Assembly: GCA_003278095.1 (NCBI GenBank)
Contig: QCHB01000003.1
Coordinates: 1-64,000 of the forward strand
Source of the DNA: SAR116 cluster bacterium AG-390-L20
GTDB lineage: Bacteria; Pseudomonadota; Alphaproteobacteria; Puniceispirillales; Marisalimonadaceae
Length of the DNA stretch: 64,000 nt
Reading direction: 5' to 3'
In this document: positions 12,555-22,491 of the stretch, one piece after another
How positions within the stretch are numbered: the first letter of the stretch is position 1
Layout of the letters: every line of letters starts with the position of its first letter
The notes under the pieces: model-generated
Told to the model about the DNA's origin: nothing
What the model saw: the letters and a program-made list of their open reading frames with translations, nothing else
Database searches by the model: none
Made by a program: the position numbers and the translations under genes

Positions 12555-13724
12555 TTGGATATTCATGAACATCAAGCTAAAGAGCTATTAAAAGAATATA
12601 ATATTCCAACTCCAAAGGGAAAAGCTGTTTTTTCAGTTGAGGAGGCTTTAATTGCAGCAAAAGAATTACCTGGTCCAGTTTATGTCGTGAAAGCACAAAT
12701 TCATGCAGGTGGAAGAGGCAAAGCTGGTGGTGTAAAAGTTGTAAAGGATTTAGAAACATTAAAAAATGCAGCTGAAACAATCCTTGGCCAAAAGTTAATA
12801 ACACATCAAACTAGTAGTGAAGGAAAACTTGTTCAGAGATTATATATAGAAGACGGATGTAATATAGATTCAGAATATTATTTTTCTATGGTCATTGACA
12901 GAGTTAGCAGTAGAATTTCATTAATAGCTTCAACAGAAGGTGGAATGGATATTGAAAAAGTTGCCGAAGAAAATCCAGAAAAAATATTATCTTTTAATAT
13001 TGATCCTACAATAGGCTTTCAACCTTTTCATTCTAGATTGATAGCAAATAGTCTTAACTTAACTGGAACAAGTTTTAAACAAGCTGGAGATTTTTTTAGT
13101 CAGTTGTATAAGCTTTTTACTGAAAATGATGCAAGTCTATTAGAGATAAACCCCTTAGTTTTAACTTCTGAAAATAACTTGATAGCCCTAGATGCAAAAA
13201 TGTCATTTGATAACAATGCACTTTATAGACATCCAAAAATAATGGCTTTAAGAGATGAAACTGAAGAAGATCCCGCGGAAATTTTAGCCAGTAAATATGA
13301 TCTAGCTTATATCAAACTAGATGGGACTATTGGGTGTTTGGTAAATGGAGCTGGTCTTGCAATGGCAACTATGGACATTATTAAATTAAAAGGTTCGTCC
13401 CCTGCCAATTTCTTAGACGTTGGTGGCAGTGCTACAAAAGAAAAAGTTACAGAAGCATTCAAAATCATACTATCAGATGAAGCTGTTGAAGGTATTTTAG
13501 TAAATATTTTTGGAGGAATAATGCGATGTGACATCATCGCAGAAGGAGTTGTAGCAGCAGCAAAAGCCTTGTCATTAACAAAACCATTAGTAGTCAGGTT
13601 GGCAGGTACAAACGTTGATGAGGGCAAAAAAATATTATCAGATTCTGGTCTAAAAATAACACCAGCGGATGACTTAGATGACGCAGCTGTTAAGATTGTA
13701 AATGCAGTTAAGGAGATAAATTAA
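12555..13724 (+). CDS. sucC: Succinyl-CoA synthetase beta subunit (ADP-forming type)
   Basis: [56 protein letters not shown]. Confidence 0.98.
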   Translation: MDIHEHQAKELLKEYNIPTPKGKAVFSVEEALIAAKELPGPVYVVKAQIHAGGRGKAGGVKVVKDLETLKNAAETILGQKLITHQTSSEGKLVQRLYIEDGCNIDSEYYFSMVIDRVSSRISLIASTEGGMDIEKVAEENPEKILSFNIDPTIGFQPFHSRLIANSLNLTGTSFKQAGDFFSQLYKLFTENDASLLEINPLVLTSENNLIALDAKMSFDNNALYRHPKIMALRDETEEDPAEILASKYDLAYIKLDGTIGCLVNGAGLAMATMDIIKLKGSSPANFLDVGGSATKEKVTEAFKIILSDEAVEGILVNIFGGIMRCDIIAEGVVAAAKALSLTKPLVVRLAGTNVDEGKKILSDSGLKITPADDLDDAAVKIVNAVKEIN

Positions 13725-14606
13725 ATGTCTGTTTTGATCAACAAAGATACGAGAGTAATTTGCCAGGGATTTACAGGCGGCCAGGGCACTTTTCATTCAG
13801 AGCAGGCTATAGCGTATGGGACTAAAATGGTTGGAGGTGTAACACCAGGTAAAGGTGGAACAATTCATTTAAACCTTCCAGTTTTCAATACAGTTAGAGA
13901 ATGTGTTGAAGAAGTTAATCCGGATGCATCAGTAATTTATGTACCACCTCCATTTGCAGCGGATTCAATTTTAGAAGCTATTTCTTCAAACATACCATTA
14001 ATTATCTGTATCACTGAAGGTATTCCGGTCCAAGATATGATTAAAGTTAAGCAGTACCTCAATAAGTCGAATTCTAGGTTGATTGGACCAAATTGCCCTG
14101 GCGTAATTACACCAGGGCAATGTAAAATTGGTATAATGCCTGGACATATTCATACTCCTGGAAAAGTTGGAATAGTCTCTAGGTCAGGTACATTAACCTA
14201 TGAGGCTGTTGCTCAAACAACTGCCGCAGGGCTGGGTCAGTCAACTTGTATTGGAATTGGGGGTGATCCTATCAATGGCACTAATTTCATTGACTGTCTT
14301 GAAATGTTTTTGAATGATGAACAAACAGAAGCAATACTAATGATTGGAGAAATTGGAGGTAGCGCTGAAGAAGATGCAGCTGCTTTTATTCAAAATCATA
14401 AAATAAAAAAACCTATAGCTGGCTTTATAGCAGGTAAGACGGCTCCTCCTGGAAGAACCATGGGGCATGCGGGAGCAATTGTTAGTGGAGGCAGTGGTGA
14501 CGCAAATTCAAAAGTTAAAGTTATGAAAGACTGCGGCTTTATAATGTCTGAATCGCCTTCAGGTTTGGGTAAAGCAGTCGTAAAAGCAATACAACTATGG
14601 AAATAA
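13725..14606 (+). CDS. sucD: Succinyl-CoA synthetase alpha subunit
   Basis: [63 protein letters not shown] (phospho-His). Confidence 0.98.
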   Translation: MSVLINKDTRVICQGFTGGQGTFHSEQAIAYGTKMVGGVTPGKGGTIHLNLPVFNTVRECVEEVNPDASVIYVPPPFAADSILEAISSNIPLIICITEGIPVQDMIKVKQYLNKSNSRLIGPNCPGVITPGQCKIGIMPGHIHTPGKVGIVSRSGTLTYEAVAQTTAAGLGQSTCIGIGGDPINGTNFIDCLEMFLNDEQTEAILMIGEIGGSAEEDAAAFIQNHKIKKPIAGFIAGKTAPPGRTMGHAGAIVSGGSGDANSKVKVMKDCGFIMSESPSGLGKAVVKAIQLWK

Positions 14607-14674
14607 CTTGATTTAATTGTCAACTTTTTGTGTAGTATACCTTTATTAATCACTTGTTAAAAGGATTTGTAGCT

Positions 14675-17569
14675 ATGGACGATCAAAACCCTGATCAAAG
14701 TTTTCTTTCTGGTACAAATGTGACTTTCATTAATGATTTGTACAAAGAATGGAAGATTAATCCAAATGCAGTACCGAAGGAATGGGATCTGTGGTTTAAG
14801 AGTAATGGAGATGAACCTATACTTGATGATGGCCCAAGTTGGGCCAAAAAAAACAGTCAAGTTGTTGGAGCAATAGATACTGTTGAGAGTGTAAGAGCAG
14901 TAGCAAGAGGTATTGTAGGGAAAGGTGATTTATCAGCCACAGATTTAAGAGCAGCAACAACTGACTCAATACGTGCTATAATGCTTATTAGAGCTTTTAG
15001 AATAAATGGACATCTTTTAGCTAAGTTAGATCCTCTTAATTTACAACAGGGTGATATACACCCAGAACTAAATCCTAAAACATATGGTTTTAGTGATGAT
15101 GACTGGGACAGACCAATATTTATAGACAATGTTCTAGGAATGGAGTCAGCATCCTTAAGACAAATAATGGAAATTGTAAAAGAAACTTATTGTGGATCTA
15201 TAGGGATAGAGTTTATGCATGTGCAAGATCCAGCTCAAAAAGCCTGGATACAAGAAAGAATAGAATCGATAAGAAACGCAACAGAATTTACCAAACGAGG
15301 TAAAAAAGCTATTTATGAAAGATTAGTTGGAGCAGAGACCTTTGAGCAATTTCTTCATAAAAAATACGCTGGAACCAAACGATTTGGTTTAGACGGATCA
15401 GAGTCTGTTGTACCAGCTATCGAGCAAATATTAAAACGTGGTAGTCAGTTAGGCATGAAAGAAGTTGTAATTGCAATGGCTCATAGAGGAAGATTAAATC
15501 TTTTGTATAACATATTAAATAAACCCTTTAGAGCAATTATTTCGGAGTTTTTGGGCAATCAAGCAAATCCAGAAGAAGCAGGTGGTTCTGGGGATGTTAA
15601 ATATCATATGGGTGCTTCCGCAGATAGAGAGTTTGATGGCAATAACGTACATTTATCGTTACAAGCAAATCCTTCTCATTTAGAAGTTGTAGCTCCTGTT
15701 GTTATTGGAAGGGTCCGTGCGAAACAAAATCAACATAACGATACAAATGATAGATTATCGGTTTTAGGAATTGTATTGCATGGAGATGCTGCTTTTGCAG
15801 GTCAAGGTATAGTGGCTGAGACTTTTGATTTTTCTGGATTAAGAGGCTACAGAACGGGTGGAACTATTCATATAGTTGTAAATAATCAAATAGGATTTAC
15901 TACTAGCCCAAACTACTCTCGTTCAAGCCCATATTGTACAGACGTAGCAAAAATGGTTATGGCTCCAATTATGCATATCAATGGTGACGACCCTGAAGCT
16001 GTTGTTCACGCATCAAGAATAGCAACTGAGTTTAGACAAAAATTTGCATGTGATGTTGTTTTAGATATTATTAGTTACCGTCGTTATGGTCATAATGAAG
16101 GAGATGAACCTGCTTTCACTCAACCAATTATGTATAAAACTATTGGATCTCACGATAGTATTAGCAAAATTTATGCGTCAAAACTTATTAATGAAGGTAT
16201 ATTGACTGACCAAGAAGCAAAAGATGAAGTTAACAACCACAATAAATTTCTTGAAAAAGAATTTGAAGCAGGAACTAATTATAAACCTAATAAAGCGGAT
16301 TGGTTAGAAGGTCAGTGGTCAAGTTTAAGAGCTGCCCATGGAGATGACCGAAGAGGTGAGACATCAGTATCCAAAGATGATTTAAAATTAATTGGAAAAG
16401 CAATAACTACTATACCTGCAAATATAAAAGTAAATAAAAAACTTCAACGTATAGTTGTATCTAGAAAAAAAGCTATTGAGACTGGTGAAGGTATAGATTG
16501 GTCTACAGCTGAACACCTTGCATTTGGCTCATTATTATTAGAAGGACATCCTGTAAGATTGTCTGGACAAGATAGTTGTAGAGGAACTTTTTCCCAAAGG
16601 CATTCTGTGTTTATTGACCAAATGTCAGAAGAAAGATACACGCCGCTAAATAATATAACTTCCAACCAACAAAATTTTGAAGTTATCGACTCTCCTTTAT
16701 CAGAAGCTTCTGTATTAGGTTTTGAGTATGGTTATTCTCTTACAGAGCCAACTGCTTTAGTAATGTGGGAAGCTCAGTTTGGAGATTTTGCTAATGGAGC
16801 CCAGGTAATAGTCGATCAATTTATTTCAAGCGGTGAAGCTAAATGGTTAAGAATGTCAGGGCTTGTTATGTTACTTCCTCATGGTTACGAAGGTCAGGGA
16901 CCAGAACATTCTTCAGCAAGATTGGAGAGATATCTTCAATTATGTGGTGAAGATAATATGCAAGTTTTAAATTGCAGTACACCTGCAAATTATTTTCATG
17001 CCTTAAGAAGACAACTTAAGAGAGATTTCAGAAAACCATTGATTATAATGACACCAAAAAGTCTTCTTAGAAATAAGGCTTGTGTTTCTAATTTATCCGA
17101 TATGTCGGAGAATACTGCTTTTAGAAGAGTTATAAGAGACCCGAATACAAACCTTAAGGATAATGATATTAAAAAGGTTGTTATTTGTTCTGGTAAAGTT
17201 TTCTACAATTTATTGGAAGAAAGAGAAAATAGAAAACTAGACAATGTAAAAATTTTGAGATTAGAACAAATCTACCCGTTTCCTTATTCAACTTTAAAAG
17301 AAATATTATCCGACACACCAAACGCTGAATTTGTTTGGTGCCAAGAAGAACCAAAAAATATGGGCGCATGGTTTTTTGTAGATAGAAAAATCGAAGATGT
17401 TCTTAGATCATTTAAAGCAAAATTTTCACGACCCTCATATGCTGGTCGAGCGGAGGCTGCTTCTCCTGCGACAGGATCTTTATCTAGGCATAATAAAGAA
17501 CAAGCAGATTTAGTAAATGAAGCGTTAGAAACGACCACAAAAAAACCAACTAAGCACGCGGCTGAATAG
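14675..17569 (+). CDS. sucA: 2-oxoglutarate dehydrogenase E1 component
   Basis: [19 protein letters not shown]-terminus, [55 protein letters not shown] at 14675 preferred over TTG 14654 because AAAGGA lies just upstream of 14675. Confidence 0.97.
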   Translation: MDDQNPDQSFLSGTNVTFINDLYKEWKINPNAVPKEWDLWFKSNGDEPILDDGPSWAKKNSQVVGAIDTVESVRAVARGIVGKGDLSATDLRAATTDSIRAIMLIRAFRINGHLLAKLDPLNLQQGDIHPELNPKTYGFSDDDWDRPIFIDNVLGMESASLRQIMEIVKETYCGSIGIEFMHVQDPAQKAWIQERIESIRNATEFTKRGKKAIYERLVGAETFEQFLHKKYAGTKRFGLDGSESVVPAIEQILKRGSQLGMKEVVIAMAHRGRLNLLYNILNKPFRAIISEFLGNQANPEEAGGSGDVKYHMGASADREFDGNNVHLSLQANPSHLEVVAPVVIGRVRAKQNQHNDTNDRLSVLGIVLHGDAAFAGQGIVAETFDFSGLRGYRTGGTIHIVVNNQIGFTTSPNYSRSSPYCTDVAKMVMAPIMHINGDDPEAVVHASRIATEFRQKFACDVVLDIISYRRYGHNEGDEPAFTQPIMYKTIGSHDSISKIYASKLINEGILTDQEAKDEVNNHNKFLEKEFEAGTNYKPNKADWLEGQWSSLRAAHGDDRRGETSVSKDDLKLIGKAITTIPANIKVNKKLQRIVVSRKKAIETGEGIDWSTAEHLAFGSLLLEGHPVRLSGQDSCRGTFSQRHSVFIDQMSEERYTPLNNITSNQQNFEVIDSPLSEASVLGFEYGYSLTEPTALVMWEAQFGDFANGAQVIVDQFISSGEAKWLRMSGLVMLLPHGYEGQGPEHSSARLERYLQLCGEDNMQVLNCSTPANYFHALRRQLKRDFRKPLIIMTPKSLLRNKACVSNLSDMSENTAFRRVIRDPNTNLKDNDIKKVVICSGKVFYNLLEERENRKLDNVKILRLEQIYPFPYSTLKEILSDTPNAEFVWCQEEPKNMGAWFFVDRKIEDVLRSFKAKFSRPSYAGRAEAASPATGSLSRHNKEQADLVNEALETTTKKPTKHAAE

Positions 17570-17577
17570 TTAGATAT

Positions 17578-18870
17578 ATGGAAGATGAAAATAAAATTAC
17601 CAGCAAAATAGCCATGCCCTCTGCTGCAAAAATTATAAAGGAAAAACAATTAGATATTTTAGATATAGCTGGTACAGGTATCGATAATAGAATAACAAAA
17701 GGTGATGTTCTTTTATATTTAAATCAAATCAAAACTGAAGATGGATTGAAGGTAAAAAACATAAACAAAGAAAAACAAATAAATGTACGAAAGGGTAGTG
17801 GAATGGATGTTTTGGTTCCAGTGTTAGGAGAGTCTGTTGTAGAAGCAACAGTTTCTAAATGGATAAAAAAACAAGGAGAGTTTGTTGAAGTAGATGAGCC
17901 AATTGTAGAGTTAGAAACAGATAAAGTGACATTAGAAGTTCCAGCAGCCACTTCTGGTATTCTTGATAACCTCACCGTTTCAGAAGGTGATACTGTTGAG
18001 GTGGGTGCATTATTAGGAGTAATAATTGCTGGAGAAAAATCTGATCAAACTTCTACACCTGCGACAAAACAAGATAACAAAAAGATTGATGAACAAGTAA
18101 GTATACCTGAAAAAGTTGAAAGTAAGATAAGTAGCAATAAATCTGATGTAATTGAAGAGGCCGTTAATAAAAACCTTGAAGAACGTGTCCCAATGTCCCG
18201 CTTACGTCAAGCTATCGCTCGTAGATTAAAGGAAGCACAAAATACTGCTGCTATGTTAACAACATACAACGAGGTTGATATGACAGCTTTAATTGAAATG
18301 AGAAATAATTACCAAGATAGTTTTGAAAAGAAAAATGGAGTTAGACTTGGATATATGAGTTTTTTTGTTAAAGCCTCAATAGATGCACTAAGCCAATTTC
18401 CTGCAGTTAATGCAGAAATAGATAACAATGACATTATTTACAAAAATTATTATAACATAGGTGTTGCAGTTGGTACTTCTCAAGGTTTAGTCGTGCCAGT
18501 CCTAAAAAATGCAGATAAAATGTCTTTTGGTGAAACTGAAATTGCTATTGCAGATTTTGGTAAAAAAGCAAAAGATGGAAGTCTAGGTATATCTGATATG
18601 GCCGGTGGAACTTTTACAATTTCTAATGGTGGAGTTTATGGTTCTCTAATGTCGTCACCAATTTTAAATCCACCTCAGTCAGGTATTCTAGGAATGCATA
18701 AAATTCAAAAAAGACCAGTTGCAATAGGGGATAATATCGAAATACGTCCAATGATGTACTTGGCTTTATCTTATGATCATCGTATTATTGATGGGCGAGA
18801 GGCTGTTTCTTTTCTAGTAAGAATTAAAGAAATTATAGAAGATCCAAGACGTCTAGTTGTTGGAGCATAA
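17578..18870 (+). CDS. odhB: 2-oxoglutarate dehydrogenase E2 (dihydrolipoyl succinyltransferase) with apparently permuted domains: PSBD - lipoyl - catalytic
   Basis: Catalytic core [20 protein letters not shown]...[13 protein letters not shown]; lipoyl domain [16 protein letters not shown]...[13 protein letters not shown]-terminal [35 protein letters not shown] resembles the E3-binding domain; between sucA and lpd. Confidence 0.95.
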   Translation: MEDENKITSKIAMPSAAKIIKEKQLDILDIAGTGIDNRITKGDVLLYLNQIKTEDGLKVKNINKEKQINVRKGSGMDVLVPVLGESVVEATVSKWIKKQGEFVEVDEPIVELETDKVTLEVPAATSGILDNLTVSEGDTVEVGALLGVIIAGEKSDQTSTPATKQDNKKIDEQVSIPEKVESKISSNKSDVIEEAVNKNLEERVPMSRLRQAIARRLKEAQNTAAMLTTYNEVDMTALIEMRNNYQDSFEKKNGVRLGYMSFFVKASIDALSQFPAVNAEIDNNDIIYKNYYNIGVAVGTSQGLVVPVLKNADKMSFGETEIAIADFGKKAKDGSLGISDMAGGTFTISNGGVYGSLMSSPILNPPQSGILGMHKIQKRPVAIGDNIEIRPMMYLALSYDHRIIDGREAVSFLVRIKEIIEDPRRLVVGA

Positions 18871-18889
18871 TTGTAAGTAAAGGTTTAGT

Positions 18890-20302
18890 ATGTCTGAAGA
18901 AAAATATGATCTTGTAATTATAGGTACTGGTCCAGGAGGTTATGTTGCATCTATAGTTGCGGCACAAAAGGGTATGAAAGTTGCCAGTATAGAAAAAAGA
19001 ACAACCTTAGGTGGGACTTGTTTAAATGTTGGTTGTATTCCATCTAAAGCAATGCTTCATGCATCTGAGCAATATGAAAACTCAGTTAAATTAAATGGTA
19101 ACAAAGAATGGGGCATAACTTGTAAAGATGTTAAATTAGATTTAGCAAAATTATTGAAAAAAAAATCTGGTATAGTTGACGAACTTACTCAGGGAATTGA
19201 TTTTCTATATAAAAAAAATAAAGTAAGAAAGTATATTGGAACAGCAAAGCTCATTACAGCAAACTCGATTGAAATTACTAGTGATAATACTAGAGATCTT
19301 ATACATGCTGAAAACATAATAATTGCAACAGGATCAGAAGCGACTCATCTTCCAAATATCAATATTGATGAGAAGAAAATAGTCACCTCGACGGGTGCAT
19401 TAGAATTAAAAGAAGTCCCAAAAAAAATGATAGTTATTGGAGCTGGTATTATAGGCCTTGAAATGGGAACTGTATGGAGAAGACTTGGTTCAGATGTTGA
19501 TGTCATAGAGTATTTACCAAGAATTTTACCTGGAATGGATAATGAAGTTGCTGAAAAATTCATGAAAATTCTCGAGAAACAGGGCTTAAATTTTAAGTTG
19601 GGTCAAGCAGTAGAATCGTCAAAAATCGTAGATAATAAGGTTATATTATCAATAAGAAATGTCACTAAAGAAAATAAATATGAAGTAGATGCAGATGTTG
19701 TTTTAGTGGCAGTTGGTAGAAAGCCCAACACTCATGGATTAGGTCTTAAAGATTTAAACATTGATATTGATAAACAAGGTTTTATAAAAACAAATAATTA
19801 CTTTCAAACTTCTATTAATAATATTTATGCAATCGGAGACGTCATAAAAGGTCCAATGTTAGCTCATAAAGCTGAAGAAGACGGAGTTGCTGCAGTCGAA
19901 ATAATTAATGGGGAGGCTGGGCATGTAGATTATAATCTTGTTCCAGGTATTATTTACACTTCACCAGAAGTTGCAGTAATTGGTAAAACTGAAGAAGAAT
20001 TAAAAGAGCAAGGAATTGAATTTAATAAAGGTGTTTTTCCTTTATCAGCAAATAGTAGAGCTAAAGCTATAAGTCATACTGATGGAATGGTAAAAATACT
20101 CTCTGATAAATCGACTGACAAAATTTTAGGTGCTCATATGATAGGTCATGAAGCGGGAACTGTGATACATGAGTTATCAATTGCGATGGGTTTTGGCGCA
20201 TCGTCTGAAGATGTGGCAAGAATATGTCATGGTCATCCTACCGTTAACGAAGCCATTAAAGAAGCCGCTTTGGCAACATACTCTAAAGCTATACATTTTT
20301 AG
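18890..20302 (+). CDS. lpd: Dihydrolipoyl dehydrogenase (E3)
   Basis: DLVIIGTGPGGYVASIVAAQ, GGTCLNVGCIPSKAMLHASE redox motif, HGHPTVNEAIKEAA C-terminus. Confidence 0.97.
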   Translation: MSEEKYDLVIIGTGPGGYVASIVAAQKGMKVASIEKRTTLGGTCLNVGCIPSKAMLHASEQYENSVKLNGNKEWGITCKDVKLDLAKLLKKKSGIVDELTQGIDFLYKKNKVRKYIGTAKLITANSIEITSDNTRDLIHAENIIIATGSEATHLPNINIDEKKIVTSTGALELKEVPKKMIVIGAGIIGLEMGTVWRRLGSDVDVIEYLPRILPGMDNEVAEKFMKILEKQGLNFKLGQAVESSKIVDNKVILSIRNVTKENKYEVDADVVLVAVGRKPNTHGLGLKDLNIDIDKQGFIKTNNYFQTSINNIYAIGDVIKGPMLAHKAEEDGVAAVEIINGEAGHVDYNLVPGIIYTSPEVAVIGKTEEELKEQGIEFNKGVFPLSANSRAKAISHTDGMVKILSDKSTDKILGAHMIGHEAGTVIHELSIAMGFGASSEDVARICHGHPTVNEAIKEAALATYSKAIHF

Positions 20303-20628
20303 TTTGCACCCATTTTACTGTAAAAAACTAAAATTATTACACCAACTATAATCAAACCCAACCCTAAAAGTGCCATCAAATCTGGAATTTCTTTATATTT
20401 TAATGCTCCTAAAATTGTAATGGCTGAAATACCAACACCTGCCCATATTGAGTATGTTATGGCAATAGGTATTGTCTTCATTGCTAGCATCATAAAGTAA
20501 AAGGCTGTTGCATAGCCAATGACAACATAGGTGCTAGGCAATAACTCTGAAAAGTTGTTTGTACTTTTCAGATAGGTGGTACCAACTACCTCTCCAATAA
20601 TTGCAAGTAATAGGTAAAAATATCCCAT
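20299..20628 (-). CDS. SMR family (EmrE/QacE-like) small multidrug transporter
   Basis: 109 aa, 4 TM, GEVVGTTYLKST with conserved Glu in TM1; TYSIWAGVGISAITILG. Confidence 0.88.
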   Translation of the reverse strand: MGYFYLLLAIIGEVVGTTYLKSTNNFSELLPSTYVVIGYATAFYFMMLAMKTIPIAITYSIWAGVGISAITILGALKYKEIPDLMALLGLGLIIVGVIILVFYSKMGAN

Positions 20629-20717
20629 GTTAATCCTAATAAATTATGTTATTTAAATTATAATATTTGACTCTGTTGAAAACAACGTGAAAAATTAAAA
20701 ATTTAGGAAAATATAAA

Positions 20718-21494
20718 ATGAATGAAATAAAATCAGCTTCACATCACATATCAAACAATTTATTTCAAGAAGAAAGAAAAGATTTAGCTGCTGCCTTTAG
20801 ATGGGCTGAAAGAAGTAATTTACATGAGGCTGTTGCCAATCATTTCAGTTTAGCTGTTAATTCTGAAGGAACAGAATTCTTAATGAACCCTAATATGTGG
20901 CATTTTTCTAGAATCAAAGCTTCTGATTTGTTGTTATTAGATGTTAATGACAAAACTGTGCTAACAAAAGATAATCCACCTGACGCGACAGCTTGGGGTT
21001 TACACGGAGCTATACACAAATTGTGTCCTCACGCAAGATGCATAATGCATGTTCATTCAGTGTATGCAACTACTCTGGCTTCTCTTGAAGACTGTATTTT
21101 GCCACCAATAAATCAGGTGGCAGCAATGTTTTTTGGGAGACAAGTTATTGATAAGAATTATGGTGGTTTAGCTTTTGAAGATGAAGGTACAAGGTGTGCA
21201 AATCTTTTGTCAAATTCTAAAAAACACACATTTATAATGGGTAACCATGGTGTATTAATTTTTGGTAAAAATGTAGCAGAAACTTTCAATAGACTATATT
21301 ATTTTGAAAGAGCCGCTCAAACATATATCAACGCCCTTCAAACTGGAAAAAAAATAAGTATTTTAAATGATATAATAGCAGAAAAAACTGCGGAAGAATT
21401 AGACAAAGAAGAATATCCAAACCCTGCAGGAACAGCTTTCTTGAGAGAAATAAAGTCAATATTAGATCAAGAAAGTCCTGATTATGCAGATTAG
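20718..21494 (+). CDS. Class II aldolase/adducin family protein
   Basis: NHFSLAVNSEG...FLMNP, CIMHVHSVYATTLASLED, GNHGVLIFGKNVAETFNRLYYFERAAQTYINAL. Confidence 0.88.
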   Translation: MNEIKSASHHISNNLFQEERKDLAAAFRWAERSNLHEAVANHFSLAVNSEGTEFLMNPNMWHFSRIKASDLLLLDVNDKTVLTKDNPPDATAWGLHGAIHKLCPHARCIMHVHSVYATTLASLEDCILPPINQVAAMFFGRQVIDKNYGGLAFEDEGTRCANLLSNSKKHTFIMGNHGVLIFGKNVAETFNRLYYFERAAQTYINALQTGKKISILNDIIAEKTAEELDKEEYPNPAGTAFLREIKSILDQESPDYAD

Positions 21495-21497
21495 AAG

Positions 21498-22394
21498 TTA
21501 GTTATTTAATTTTTTATTAATATAAAGACTTAATAAGGAAGCGTCATGATCTGACCAACCCTCATTCATGGCCCCTTGAACATAAGATTTAGTACTTTTG
21601 ATAACATGTAATTCATTATTAAAATTTGATCCTTCTTCAATCATTAAATTAATGTCTTTTAAAGATGATGAAACGTTAAATGTTGAACTCAAGTTAGTCT
21701 CATTATTTTTAGCTTGTAATATAGTATTAGATTTTAGGTGAGCCACTTTAGCTGCTCCAGAGCTATCAAACATAATATCCAAAGCTTTATCAAATTTAAT
21801 TCCTGAGTTTGTCGCTAAAGACATCGCTTCACCTAAAGCGTGCCAATAAACCATCAATGGTAGATTAATAGCTAACTTCATAGCACTTCCCTTACCAACT
21901 TCACCAAGGTATTCATATCTTCTACAAATAAGCTTTAATACATGCTCAACCTTTTTAAAAGTTTCCTTGTTTCCCCCTACTAACCCTAATAAATTTCCAT
22001 CTCTTGCTGGCTTTGTCGACCCTCCTACTGGGCATTCTAAAAATTCTCCATTTAAGGAATAAGTTACCCTTTCTAAAGATTGCATTTTCTTAATGCTCGT
22101 CGTACTTAGTTCAATTATAATTTTGTTAGTTAAATCTTGATTTTTAATACCCTGAGAACTTGTATACACATAATCAAGTGCTACATCATTTCCCATAATG
22201 ATTAAAATTATGTCGTTATTTTCAAACAATTCTTTTACACTATTAGCTCTTCTTGCGCCTAATTCAACTAAAGGTGTTACTTTATTTTGCGTTCTGTTCC
22301 ATGCTGATACAATCTGATCACAATCCAAAAGCCTTTTACCAATTTCCTTACCCATTTTACCTGTACCGCAAATGCCTATTTTATTCATAAACAC
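21498..22394 (-). CDS. NAD(P)-dependent beta-hydroxyacid dehydrogenase (3-hydroxyisobutyrate dehydrogenase-like)
   Basis: MNKIGICGTGKMGKEIGKRLL Rossmann motif, ECPVGGSTKPARDGNLLGLVGG, GKGSAMKLAINL catalytic Lys region. Confidence 0.85.
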   Translation of the reverse strand: MFMNKIGICGTGKMGKEIGKRLLDCDQIVSAWNRTQNKVTPLVELGARRANSVKELFENNDIILIIMGNDVALDYVYTSSQGIKNQDLTNKIIIELSTTSIKKMQSLERVTYSLNGEFLECPVGGSTKPARDGNLLGLVGGNKETFKKVEHVLKLICRRYEYLGEVGKGSAMKLAINLPLMVYWHALGEAMSLATNSGIKFDKALDIMFDSSGAAKVAHLKSNTILQAKNNETNLSSTFNVSSSLKDINLMIEEGSNFNNELHVIKSTKSYVQGAMNEGWSDHDASLLSLYINKKLNN

Positions 22395-22427
22395 ACTCCT
22401 TTTAAATTTACAAAAGTAATATTATAT

Positions 22428-22456
22428 CTTGAAAATACAAATTTAAGTAACCAATT
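22428..22456 (+). promoter_or_regulatory. Possible heat-shock sigma (RpoH-type) promoter upstream of htpG
   Basis: CTTGAAA (22428-22434), 16 nt, CCAATT (22451-22456), just upstream of htpG; only a partial match at the -10. Confidence 0.3.
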
Positions 22457-22491
22457 AACTAATCATAGTAATTAATTAATGGGGATTGTCG

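Noticed and set aside
14092-14121. Perfect 10-bp inverted repeat ATTGCCCTGG...CCAGGGCAAT
   Set aside because: Lies inside sucD and is explained by the conserved protein segment [11 protein letters not shown]; no U-tract or regulatory context.
20169-20351. 60-aa plus ORF overlapping lpd end
   Set aside because: Out-of-frame overlap with lpd and SMR gene; no motif or RBS support.
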